DNA from: Pseudoips prasinana
Lineage: Eukaryota; Arthropoda; Insecta; Lepidoptera; Nolidae
NCBI GenBank assembly: GCA_951640165.1
Contig: OX621261.1
Span: 4,278,001-4,342,000, forward strand
Direction: 5' to 3'
DNA length: 64,000 nucleotides
Shown here: piece by piece, positions 40,648 through 50,210 of the stretch
Layout of the letters: each line of letters begins with the position of its first letter
Numbering within the stretch: position 1 is the stretch's first letter
Notes under the pieces: generated by a model
Told to the model about the DNA's origin: nothing
Seen by the model: only the letters and a program-made list of their open reading frames with translations
Databases searched by the model: none
Position numbers and translations under genes: made by a program

Positions 40648-41501
40648 CTTGCTTCTTCTAAACGTTGCTGATGTTGTATCGTAGCCGGTAAATGAGTGTA
40701 AGAAGAGGATGTGTTCATATCCATGTTATTGCATCGCATTTTTTGTCATTCATTCATTCATCGTCATTTTTCAGTTTTAGCCAGTAAGGTTGCGTTTCCT
40801 ACAGTGAGCATTGAGCGAAAAGCAATCTTCATGATGTTTTTCCTGCCTAAGCTCAGTTATCTGCTGTTACAAAAAAACGCGATATCTTACTGTTACCGCC
40901 CTTACCTCGTGGAGGTACTACCAGCTTATGTTAAAATAAATTTAGAGATAATTCAGGCATCAGGTAATGGTCATCACGCTGAATAACTCATCATCATCTT
41001 GTTCCCACTAATATGCTAGTGGGTTTGGTTTCCGCACTTAGTCCCGATGAGGACCATTGTATGTGAGCCATGACGGCCTTCACTCCATCCAGCACACCTC
41101 CCTCCAGAAGCATATCAGGTCTCCTAAACTTCTCAAGGCATCTGTAAGAGTTCCGCTGAATAACTTAAATTTTCTATATTTCTGCAGCGTGTAGCTCATA
41201 AACGAATGGAAATATGAAAAAGTATATGAAATCAAAGTTATTGTGAATTTTGTAAGCTTTAATTTTATCTTAGAATATTTTTTGCTAAAACGCACCTTTT
41301 TAAAGATATTAGCAAAAAACCTAAAATTGAGGTCTTTGTCCCCCTCCCCCCTCCTCCCTCCGCCTCACCTCCTAGACGTCAGGACTTTTGGTATGTTTTC
41401 CCTCTAAGTACTCTGAACAAGTTTCTGAAAATATCCCTTAGGTTCCCGCTCACGCACTCTATACCCTCCTTTGAGTCATTCCTTAATCGGACTAATAACA
41501 G

Positions 41502-41987
41502 TTGATCGTTATTGTGACTGGAATTTGCACATTGACCAAAATATATGCATCAGAATCAATAGGTTTGAATACGTTTTGTCACGACTTCGCAAAACAGCCT
41601 TATTACCAATCGATATTGATGGCATATCTCTGGGGCAATCCAACAGATAAATCGAGAGCATTTCTATTGCAAAAAAATGCGTTAAAGCAACTACATCCGT
41701 TTGTCTCATGTAAATCATTGTTAAACGGACTAAAAATTATGACTAGTGTGTTTGTACATTTTTCAAATTGGTGTATTTGTGAAAACGCAGCCACAGTATT
41801 TACTAGAGCTAAAGATGTTTTTCCTCGCAACATGATAACTAATACAACACTATTTCAAAAAAGTTCCTATGCTGTATGTGTGAAAGTGTTTAATGCTTTG
41901 CCGCAAAATATTAGACACTTTTCAGCGGCAAAGTTCAAAAACCAACTCAGACTGTGGCTCCTAGAAAAATCATTCTTCTCAATTTAA
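41502..41987 (+). pseudogene. CR1-like LINE, polymerase C-terminus
   Basis: The frame has FLLQKNALKQLHPFVSCKSL, NMITNTTLFQKSSYAVCVKV and FNALPQNIRHFSAAKFKNQL, the thumb and C-terminal pattern of CR1-group polymerases. It ends in LLEKSFFSI. Palm motifs are missing. The upstream boundary is unclear, and a SINE follows at 42006. Confidence 0.7.
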
Positions 41988-42005
41988 TCAAGTTTTTGAC
42001 TGCAC

Positions 42006-42200
42006 GTGAGGCGCAACGGCTAAGGCAGTCGCGTTGCCACTTCGTGTCACGGGTTCGAGTCCCGCGCCGGACAACTACTTGTATGACCCATAAATAGTTG
42101 TTCTGAGTCTGGATGTAATTTGTGTCCATCTATTATATGTTGTTAAGTACCCTGCAACACAGGGATTAGATTCCATAGTGCAGGGGTTGTCTTTAAAAAA
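42006..42200 (+). repeat. tRNA-headed SINE (family D)
   Basis: A box CGCAACGGCTAAGGC and B box GGGTTCGAGTCCCG are well placed, about 40 bp apart. The body matches 8035-8165. The tail is GGGGTTGTCTTTAAAAAAAA. Confidence 0.88.
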
Positions 42201-42440
42201 AACTGTGATTTATTTAATTAATTATATTATTTGTGTAAAATTTGACATATAACAATCACACATTTCGCATGCTGTTTATGAGTAAAGTTGATGAGACTAA
42301 CCTAATAGTAAGACCACCACTGTACTCTATTTTAAGTGAAATAAATAAATGAATGAATAATATTTAATAATTTAATCTAGATAATGAATGGCAAAAATAT
42401 AAAAAAAAAAACGTAAATATTAAGAACAAAAATTATAATA

Positions 42441-43778
42441 TAGGGTAAGGAAAGGTATATTGGTGATAAAAATAAATAAAACGAATTTTAAAGGAATTTG
42501 GAAACTAAATAAAAGGTCACTTTTGTTTAATCATATTACTTATTGTTTGAACTAAATCTTGAAGCAGTTAAATTAACTAAAATCTCGTCACTCTGAGAAT
42601 AAATGTCAATTGAATAAAAAAGAAATCGGAGGTAAGTTGGCGACAATGTCAGGTAGATTGGTGATACTGGGTAGCTAATTTGGTGATAGTATGGAAATTG
42701 TCAATATAATCAGATTTTTGAACTTAAAATAAAAAATCTTTAGCTCTGTAGTAAATATCATTCCATGCGCCGGTCACATCTATAATATGGCTGTTCCTCG
42801 AGATCAGTATCTTCAATAGATGCACAGATCTCGTGGTATGGCGACAAACAATACGACCACTGGATCCATTTGGCTGCATTCCTTTTTTTAACAGGAGCTG
42901 AGTGCAAGACCTCGCATAATCCACACTACAAATCATCTACTATCTCTTCAATTTTATTATGTTTTGCTTTTTGGGCAGATTTGCTCAATGTTAAAGGCAA
43001 GGTCGAAAGTTTTCTTATACTTTATTTTCATTTTCATTGGCACTTTTTGATGTTAAGTACTTTGCACTGAAATCTTTTTTCGACTAAACTGACAGCTTCT
43101 TGAAGTGGCTGCTGGTTATATTATCAATATTTATTTTCTTTTTCCATTTTGAATCTAGAGGCACTAAAAATAGGTTATTTGGTGATATAAAAAATGTACC
43201 TATAGGTAATTTGGTGATATGGTTTTTTTAGCCTCAAATTCAAAATAAAACGTACTTGTGAATTCTTCAAAACAAAACCCTTCAAACTCTATATTAGGCT
43301 TTTCATATTTATTTTTAATACAAGCACAAAATAGGTCTCAAGTTAACCTCTCAAAAACGTATCCAACATTTTGACAAAAATACTAAGAAACATCGGTCAC
43401 AACTTAAGGAATAACAAATTACCAGGAATGATTCACGACTTTACTTCAAGTTTTTTTTAATAATCATTAGTTTTATGAAACATTTTAGTAATCTTTAACA
43501 CTGAAACACCAATTAAATTCATAAATTTTAAGGAAATAAGTAAACGCAGCCCACCTTCACTCAAAAATGGCGCCACTGATGCACAAATTTCAAAAAAGTT
43601 TGTTTAATAAATGCAGGGACAATGCAGCGAAGCGCGTGATTTATATATATCCTCTTCACACTTGTACCGACTGGATAGCGCTATCTCTTGAATCTGCTTG
43701 CATAGGGAACTGTGTGGTATTCGGTTCAAAAACTATCACCAAATTACTTATATCACCGATATACCTTTCCTTACCCTA
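42441..43778. mobile_element. 1.34-kb TIR element, TAGGGTAAGGAAAGGTATAT ends
   Basis: The 5' end TAGGGTAAGGAAAGGTATAT then TGGTGATA is mirrored at 43751-43778. TTTGGTGATA-type words recur inside near both ends (42670, 43180, 43210 and 43735). A TA duplication is possible. Two short frames (42724-42936 minus, 43567-43806 plus) show no motif I know. Superfamily undetermined. Confidence 0.7.
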
Positions 43779-43833
43779 TCATGTGGTTAACTTATTTTTA
43801 AACTAGCTAGGAACTCATAACTAAAAAGTACAA

Positions 43834-44277
43834 AATAAAAAAATTATTTAATCAATTTAAAAACCCAACTGCGTAAATAATGAACCAAACTACGTACATA
43901 GACAAAGAACTGAAAAGAAAAAAACAAGCACATAGATGGCTGGTGGTCTAAAATTATATAATGTACTATTGAATGAATACTATTGAAGAAAATAAAATAT
44001 ATTCTAATAATGGAACATAACAACTGAACAGTCGGGCTCCATTGACAAATTAGATTGACTGTCGACTAATGGATCCCGACTGTTCAGTTGTTATGTTCCA
44101 TTATTAGAATATATTTTATTTTCTTCAATAGTATTCATTCAATAGTACATTATATAATTTTAGACCACCAGCCATCTATGTGCTTGTTTTTTTCTTTTCA
44201 GTTCTTTGTCTATGTACGTAGTTTGGTTCATTATTTACGCAGTTGGGTTTTTTTATTGATTAAATAATTTTTTTATT
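43834..44277. repeat. Near-perfect palindrome, 203-bp arms
   Basis: 43834-44036 and 44075-44277 are inverse copies that differ only around CAATTTAAAAA versus CAATAAAAAAA. The spacer is under 40 bp, and its ends continue to pair (CTCCATT/AATGGAT). A transcript would fold into a hairpin of about 200 bp. It lies in the intron before the 44584 exon of the plus-strand gene, 20 bp from a duplicated piece of that exon. Confidence 0.95.
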
Positions 44278-44295
44278 ACATGTCCTATTGGTTGC

Positions 44296-44344
44296 AGAAT
44301 TCTCCACAGAAGGCTCACGAAAAAGATCACCAGATAATATTGAT
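44296..44344 (+). repeat. Partial duplicate of the 44584 exon start
   Basis: TTGCAG and the next 46 bp, AATTCTCCACAGAAGGCTCA onward, equal 44578-44629. The copy then diverges after GATATTGATA. It retains the acceptor AG, so it could act as a decoy splice site. Confidence 0.9.
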
Positions 44345-44583
44345 ACATACTATAATAACCCTTCGTTTTTGCGTCGGGGGTCAATAACACCTCGTATTTT
44401 TTTCATCTGGGGTTAAAAAATGGGAATAATAAGAGTTTATTCAACAATATCAGATTTATATTTGTATATATTTTGCTATTGGTAGTTCTTTACATTAGGG
44501 CATAGCCTAAAAAGGTGGCAAACCCTGTAGAATAGTGTAATTGGTGTCAAATTATACAGTAATCTGTGTCACTTTATTTGCAG
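44345..44583 (+). repeat. Intron segment repeated near 48.5 and 48.9 kb
   Basis: CCTTCGTTTTTGCGTCGGGG and the following 230 bp recur at 48470-48720. A third partial copy (AAAACCCTGTAGAATA..., ATCTGTGTCAC) is at 48838-48945. Confidence 0.85.
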
Positions 44584-44888
44584 AATTCTCCACAGAAGGC
44601 TCACGAAAAAGATCACCAGATAATATTGATACCCTGAACCACATTATCCGAAACCAGGGCCTCCACCTCACCCCCCGAGAAACTCAGAACATTATAAAAT
44701 GCGCTCATTTGCTAGGAAATGTTCTATCAAAAGCCATTGAGAGACGCTCCAAGGCCAGTTTTGATGATTCCTTAATAGAAGATCCAGAAATTACGAGCAA
44801 GAAAAAGAATTTAACTTTGGACTTGAAAGAGACCACTATTCCTATTGAAGTAAAAGAAGAAAAGAAATCGGAAACTGTTACGACACAG
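44584..44888 (+). CDS. Exon of an unnamed plus-strand host gene
   Basis: The 305-bp open exon lies between TTTATTTGCAG and CACAG/GTATGT. It begins with two bases of a split codon and ends in phase 0. It encodes about 101 residues: EFSTEGSRKRSPDNIDTLNH, LTPRETQNIIKCAHLLGNVL and an acidic/basic tail, VKEEKKSETVTTQ. The helix-rich middle (residues 20-60) is not a family I recognise. Phase matches the exon at 33543 upstream and the exon at 46087 downstream. A truncated duplicate of its start lies 290 bp upstream. Confidence 0.65.
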
Positions 44889-45061
44889 GTATGTAATAAT
44901 TGTGCAAGAGTCTACGTTTTACATCAGTCGTGTGTTCTAAAGTAAACTCGGTTTTTTAGGGTTCCGTACCCAGAGGGTAAAACGGGACCCTATTACTAAT
45001 TAATTATAATTAATTAATTTAATTAATAACTATCCGGCTTGATTAAACGGAAAACTAACTG

Positions 45062-45332
45062 AATAATAATAATATCCTGAGACAATATATACACACCTAA
45101 ATCTGATCCCAAACTAAGCAGAGCTTGTACTATGGAAACCATATAACTGATATTATACTATATATACTACTCTTCTTTCGTAAATACATACTTATAAGAG
45201 ATAATAATTACACCCAGACACATGACAAACAGACATGTTCATGCACACAAATATCTGTCCTGGGTGGGAATCGAACCCACGACCTCCGGCGTGAAAAGCA
45301 AGTATTTGCCAACCACGCCACCAGGCCCGTCT
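45062..45332 (-). repeat. tRNA-headed SINE (family B)
   Basis: Has AATATCCTGAGACAATATAT at the tail side and GGGAATCGAACCCACGACC in the inverted B-box region. The head ends at CCAGGCCCGTCT. Confidence 0.85.
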
Positions 45333-45354
45333 GAGACTAGACGGGCTAGTCTTA

Positions 45355-45594
45355 GGCTGAGATCTATAGAGCGTACTTAGACTTTGCTCAGACTTTACTT
45401 AGACAGAAGTCAATGCATGTAACGAAATTACAATTGGTGTTTTGACTTTGTCTGTCTTAGTTTATGCTAAGCATAATGTTAACTTCAAAAAGTCTATAAA
45501 TACCAAATCAAAGTATAAGCTTAGCATTCATTTAGCAAAGTTTTACGTAAGTAAAGTTTGAGCAAAGTCTAAGTACGCTCTATAGATCTCAGCC
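45355..45594. mobile_element. Harbinger-type MITE, 240 bp, TTA target site
   Basis: GGCTGAGATCTATAGAGCGT at the left and its inverse at 45575-45594 continue as arms of about 50 bp. Both sides are flanked by TTA (45352-45354 and 45595-45597), the PIF/Harbinger target. No coding sequence. Confidence 0.85.
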
Positions 45595-46086
45595 TTAGAG
45601 CTTAGACTTAAAGTCTTAGACTAGACTCAGACTAAGACTTCGCTGTTTGTCCGTCTGTCACCAGGCTGTATCTCATGAACTGTGATAGACAGTTGAAATT
45701 TTCACAGATGATGTACTTCTGTTGCCGCTATAATAATAAATACAAAAAAGGGGGCTCCCATACAACAAAAGTGAATATTTAGTTTGTTTTTATAGACAAT
45801 GGTACGGAACCCTTCGTGCGCGAGTCCGACTCGCACTTGGCCGATTTTTATTAAACAACAATAATTAGCACTGATCTTCTGCGAATGAATTTTTTGGGAT
45901 AATAGTCAACGCCTGCTCTACGGTTACCAATTCCTGTATCGCGGGGTACTTTACAGACATTAAGTACCACCCAGATTCAGAATAACTACTCATCGCATAA
46001 ATAGTTATCCTGTGAGGAATTCGAACTGCTTTAAATACTAGGCAGCACGCGCAGCGCAGTTCTAAGCATATTTTTTTCCTTTACAG

Positions 46087-47636
46087 ACCGATATATCACT
46101 TCCAAACACAAAGAGTGCGCCAAGAATATTCGAGAACATTCTGCGACAGCTTTCTAGAAGTTCCATTGATGTTGGAGTTATTCAAAATAAAGAAAAGGTG
46201 ATTCCAAAGACAAAATTGAAGCTAAAGATAAAAAGGATACCAAGAGCGATGTTAAGGATAAAAACGAAGTACAAGGTGAAGTTAATAATCCAGTTAAAGA
46301 TAAAAATGAGGTAAAAGATAAAAAGGATACCAAGTGCGACGCTAAGGATAAAAACGAAGAAAAAAGTGAACTTAACGATCAAATGAAAGACAAAAATGAG
46401 GTTACAGATAAAAAAAATACCAAAAGCGATGCTACGGACAAAAACGAAGTAAAAAGTGGAGTAAAGAATCAAGTTAAAGATAAACGTAAAGTCACAAAGT
46501 CAAAGTCAAAGTCAAAGTAACTTTATTCCGTAAAAATTTTACATTTATGTGGAATCGTCATATTTTTTTTACCCTACCGTGCAGTGCATGACGTGGCAGC
46601 TACTGAGAAACACTGCCAGAAAACTCAGTAGGAATCCTTTTTTAAAATAAAATATACTTAAGATTAATTACAATCATGTGTGTTGACTCAGAACAACTCC
46701 ACCCCAAGCACTTTTATCACTTAAATAATCAGAAATTTTGTAATATGCCCTGCTACACAATTTGGCTTTAATAATTCTTTTAAACTTATTCGTAGACAAT
46801 TCTCTAATATCATTGGGAAGTTTGTTATAGAATCTTATACATTGCCCCATAAAAGAGTTACTTATTTTGTGGAGACGGGTAGTATGCAGTATGAGATTAT
46901 TCTTATATCTAGTATTTACATTATGTGTATCGCTCCTTTTACAGAAGGAATCGATATTTTTATGCACATATAGTAAGTTTTCATATATATACTGAGATGG
47001 TACAGTTAGAATGTTGACCTCTTTGAATTTTTCTCTTAGAGACACTCTCGGGCCAAGATTATAGATAGCTCTTACAGCTCTTTTTTGCAATATAAATATG
47101 GTGTCAATGTCAGCAGAGCTACCCCAGAGAAGAATTTCATAGGACATTACACTATGAAAATAACTGAAATAAACCATTCTAGCTGTGTCAACATCAGTCA
47201 GCCGTCTAATAGTTTTCACTGCATATGCTGCAGAACTTAATTTGCCGGACAGTTTTTCTATTTGTGGGCTCCATTGTAGCTTTGAGTCAATAGTGATACC
47301 CAAGAATACAGTTGATTCAACAGGGTCCAACCTAGCTCCATTAAGTTGTACATTGGTTGTCGCCTGTTTCACATTCGGTGTAGTGAATTTTATGACTTTA
47401 GTTTTCTTATCATTAAGCACAAGATTATTGGCATTAAACCAATGAACAACTTTAGAGATTGCATCATTAACATCGTCAAAATTGCTTAATTGAAACATTG
47501 CACAGGTGAAGTAACTGAAGTGAAGGACCAAAATGAAGTTAAGAGTGAAGTTAAACATGAGATTGAAAACAAACCAGAAGTTACAGAGGTTAAAGACAAA
47601 AAAGAATTGAAAACCGATACTAAAAATAAGGAATAA
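46087..47636 (+). pseudogene. Last exon of the plus-strand gene: Lys/Asp/Glu repeat, frameshifted and split by a LINE
   Basis: After the acceptor TTTACAG the exon reads TDISLPNTKSAPRIFENIL and RQLSRSSIDVG in phase with the 44584 exon. Near 46198 the frame shifts. In the shifted frame it continues as a charged repeat of about 25-30 residues (KDKNEVKDKKDTK, KDKNEEKSELNDQ, DKNEVKSGVKNQ). A minus-strand LINE at 46495-47504 interrupts it. On the far side the same style resumes in phase, EVTEVKDQNEVKSEV, and ends at TAA 47634-47636. Highly charged repeats suggest a disordered tail. Either the gene is dying or this allele is damaged, or the splice model is wrong. Confidence 0.6.
46495..47504 (-). 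mobile_element. 5'-truncated CR1-like LINE inserted in coding sequence
   Basis: The minus strand encodes the RT thumb and C-terminus without stops from about 47490 to 46674 (DDVNDAISKVVHWFNANNLV, TVFLGITIDSKLQWSPQIEK, FYNKLPNDIRELSTNKFKRI). A 3' UTR and a (GACTTT)n tail at 46495-46520 follow. CACA on both sides may be the target duplication. The intact remnant frame suggests a recent insertion. Confidence 0.8.
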
Positions 47637-47784
47637 GAAAAATTTTAAATTGATTTGGAGGATTTCCTGACTCTTAGAGGTGTTTCAATCCCATATTATA
47701 GTAATAGATCACACTGCCGTTAAAAATATCTGATAAAACTGTAAATCCACATTTCTAATTATAAACAAATTTTGGAAGAACTAA

Positions 47785-48312
47785 CACACCACCATCCGAT
47801 CCCAAACTAGGCAGAGCCTGTAATATGGCAACCAGACAACTGATAAACATACTAATCTATACATATAATAAAATCGTAGGAAAGTCAAAACTGTACATTG
47901 AATATTTTTTAAAAAGGGTACTTGGGGGGTGATCTATAATCAAAATCCTAGCCAAAAATATAGTTTTTAGAATTTTTGTCTGTTTATCTGTTTGTCTGTA
48001 TGTATGTCCGGGCTAAACTCCAAAAGTACTGCATGGATTTACTTCAAATTTTTCATGAATATTACTAAGAGGTCGGGTCAACATATAGGCTACATATTAT
48101 CACGCTATCACCTAAGGGGGAGGAGCTGTGATAATATATAAAGTTTAACGCGAGTAAAACCGCGGGGCACAGCTAGTATTTTAATACAATTACACCCAGA
48201 TAACAGAGAAAATAATCGTGGTCATCACACAAAGATTTGTCCCGGGTGGGGATCGAACCCACGACCTCTGGCTTAGCAGTCAGGGTCACTAACCACTAGA
48301 TCAACCGGTTCA
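47785..48312 (-). repeat. tRNA-headed SINE (family B) split by a Helitron
   Basis: The tail side (ATCCGATCCCAAACTAGGCA) is at 47795 and the head side (GGGGATCGAACCCACGACC) at 48247. Between them lies a Helitron at 47857-48176. Confidence 0.8.
47857..48176 (+). mobile_element. Lep1-type Helitron
   Basis: Complete from TCTATACATATAATAAAATC (after A47856) to CGGGGCACAGCTAG (before T48177). Confidence 0.92.
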
Positions 48313-48467
48313 TTGCTAAATATAACACGACTCCAACCGTTTTGAAACGGCTTGACAGAATTTAATAAAATTCAGCTAAGAACATTATTGAATAAGCCAC
48401 CTTTGAAACAGAAAAAAAAACTAAATTGAAATCCGTTTGGGAGCAACGATGCTATAGACAGACACAA

Positions 48468-48995
48468 CAAACTTATAATACCCCTTCGTTTTTGCGTCGG
48501 GGGTCAATAACATCACGTATTTTTTCATCTGGGGCTAAAAATGGGAATAACAAGAGTTTATTCAAAAATATCAGATTTATATTTGTATATATTTTGCTAT
48601 TGATATTATTAGACATTAGGCATAGCCTAAAAAGGTGACAAAACCCTGTAGAATAATGTAATCGGTGTCAAATTATATAGTTATCTGTGTCACATTATAT
48701 AGCAATCTGTGGCACGTTAAGTGCGATTAATATATTGTACAGAAAAACCAGATAATGTCCCCGATTCAATGGCATTCCAACTAAACTAATTAACACCAGG
48801 AATAGGCTCGCTTCTTGAAGGTTGCCATGTTATTGCATAAAAAGGTGCAAAACCCTGTAGAATATGTGTCAAATTATATAGAAATCTGTGTTACCTTATA
48901 AAGTAATCTGTGTCACATAATATTGCAATCTGTGTCATGTTAAGTCCAATTACTAAATTTAAAAAAAATCTTATAATTTCCCCGATTTCAAGGCA
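48468..48995 (+). repeat. Two tandem copies of the 44345-44583 intron segment
   Basis: 48468-48722 matches the intron segment almost end to end. 48838-48995 repeats its second half. TCCCCGATT...GGCATT follows both. No exon follows either copy. Confidence 0.75.
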
Positions 48996-49009
48996 TTGGT
49001 TATGGTTAA

Positions 49010-49190
49010 GTATAGTTCTCGAGAGACGACCACGAACCAGAAGACGCAGCGTGGGCCACATAAGGTGGACCAACGTGACGATCTTACATGGATAGCGGGA
49101 TGACCCTGGATAAGGGAAGCTAGAAGCTACAAATCTTGAAGGAGAGGTCTTTGAACAGCAGTGGACTTCTTTCGGCTGTTAATTATGTGA
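49010..49190 (+). repeat. RTE 3' end fragment
   Basis: Reads CGACCACGAACCAGAAGACG to GCAGTGGACTTCTTTCGGCT, the RTE C-terminus and 3' end, with many substitutions. Confidence 0.75.
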
Positions 49191-49569
49191 TGTATAAATG
49201 TTGAAAAATATATTAAATTAAATGGAAGTCATAGAAATTTGTAAAATAGTGTTTTAATATTTGATCTGATATCTGATGATGATGACACCCTACCAGAACG
49301 TAACCCTGGGAAATAAAAAAAATAGCAGGCCCCTGCTGGCACAACTAGCTCAAGATAGAAACTACTGAGGTGCTTTAGAGGAGGCCTTCACCTTCGCCTA
49401 TGGAGGAGTTATAAGTATATTTTTTTATTTATTATATTTCATTAACTGATATGACCTAAAAATATTATTACTTTTATTTTTCATACTTTTAAAGTCTGTA
49501 TTATACTTGCGAGAAAAAATAAAAATATTTTTATTTTGTATTTATTATTATGAGAAACAGTGAATAATG

Positions 49570-49905
49570 AAATTAATTCAGCACTTGGGTATTAACATAC
49601 ACTTGTAGTTGTAAAGCTCACAATGTATTACATAAACACAGTTTAAAAACAGTAATTAATGCAACAAAAGTCTAATTAGAACAAGTGTCACTTAAACTAC
49701 CTAACTTTTAAGTCTAGTTAGAATTAAATCTAAGGTTGTGTCCATGTTGCATTGTCGTGGAACTCTGTAATAGGCTAAGTGTTCTTGTATCGTAAAAAAC
49801 AATTAATGTATTCTGTTAAAATAGCTGTAGAGTTTCCTTAATTAAATAAATAAAAAAAAAAAAAAAATATTTTGAATTAGTCCGTCCGTGCGGTCTGTTT
49901 CGTCA
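49570..49905 (-). repeat. Interspersed repeat shared with 33330-33470
   Basis: Inverse copy of 33330-33470 carrying about 200 additional bases in the middle. Confidence 0.6.
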
Positions 49906-50210
49906 CATATATGTTTAATATCCTTAAATAAATAATAAATCGCAAGTTATGTACTAAGCTATTGTTGTTACAGTTAGCAATAGTATATTAAAATTAAAGA
50001 ATTGAAAACAGCGAGCAGTTGGCTAGCGCAAAAGGCTCAAAACTAGTAGCTTAATTTAAGCGACTAATACCTGAGGGCACCCTTATGGGGTACCTAGTAC
50101 ACTTTATATATTGAAGTTTAATGGCTAAGACCCCCATAAATGAAGCTTAACACTCAAACTGCACCAAAGAAACAATCTTACAGCAAATCTTGTAGGTCAT
50201 TGCAACAGTT

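Larger units (their letters stand above)
38075..41352 (-). mobile_element. Long-inverted-repeat element with a cysteine-rich gene
   Basis: The sequence GACAAAGACCTCAATTTTAG near 38086 is repeated inverted near 41320-41340. Weaker inverted similarity continues inward for about 150 bp on each side (AAAGCTTA, ATAACTTTGAT and CATAT blocks in the same order). The minus-strand cysteine-rich gene lies between these arms, and an RTE LINE fragment is inserted in it. No transposase motif was recognised. The arms may be the TIRs of an undescribed DNA element or an old foldback pair. Confidence 0.5.
44957..45845 (+). repeat. Interspersed repeat split by a SINE and a MITE
   Basis: The ends GGGTTCCGTACCCAGAGGGT (44957) and GGTACGGAACCCTTCGTGCG (45803) are in part inverse. 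AAAACGGGACCCTATTACTA matches 20985-21005, and the 45605-45720 part matches 21010-21070. The SINE at 45062-45332 and the MITE at 45355-45594 lie between the halves. Confidence 0.7.

Noticed and set aside
42018..42075. tRNA gene candidate
   Set aside because: A and B boxes are present, but the acceptor and anticodon stems do not close, and the sequence runs into a SINE body shared with 8035-8165.
46182..46472. Hydrophobic 96-residue minus-strand frame
   Set aside because: It is the antisense of the Lys/Asp/Glu repeat, which gives artificial Phe/Ile/Leu-rich repeats.
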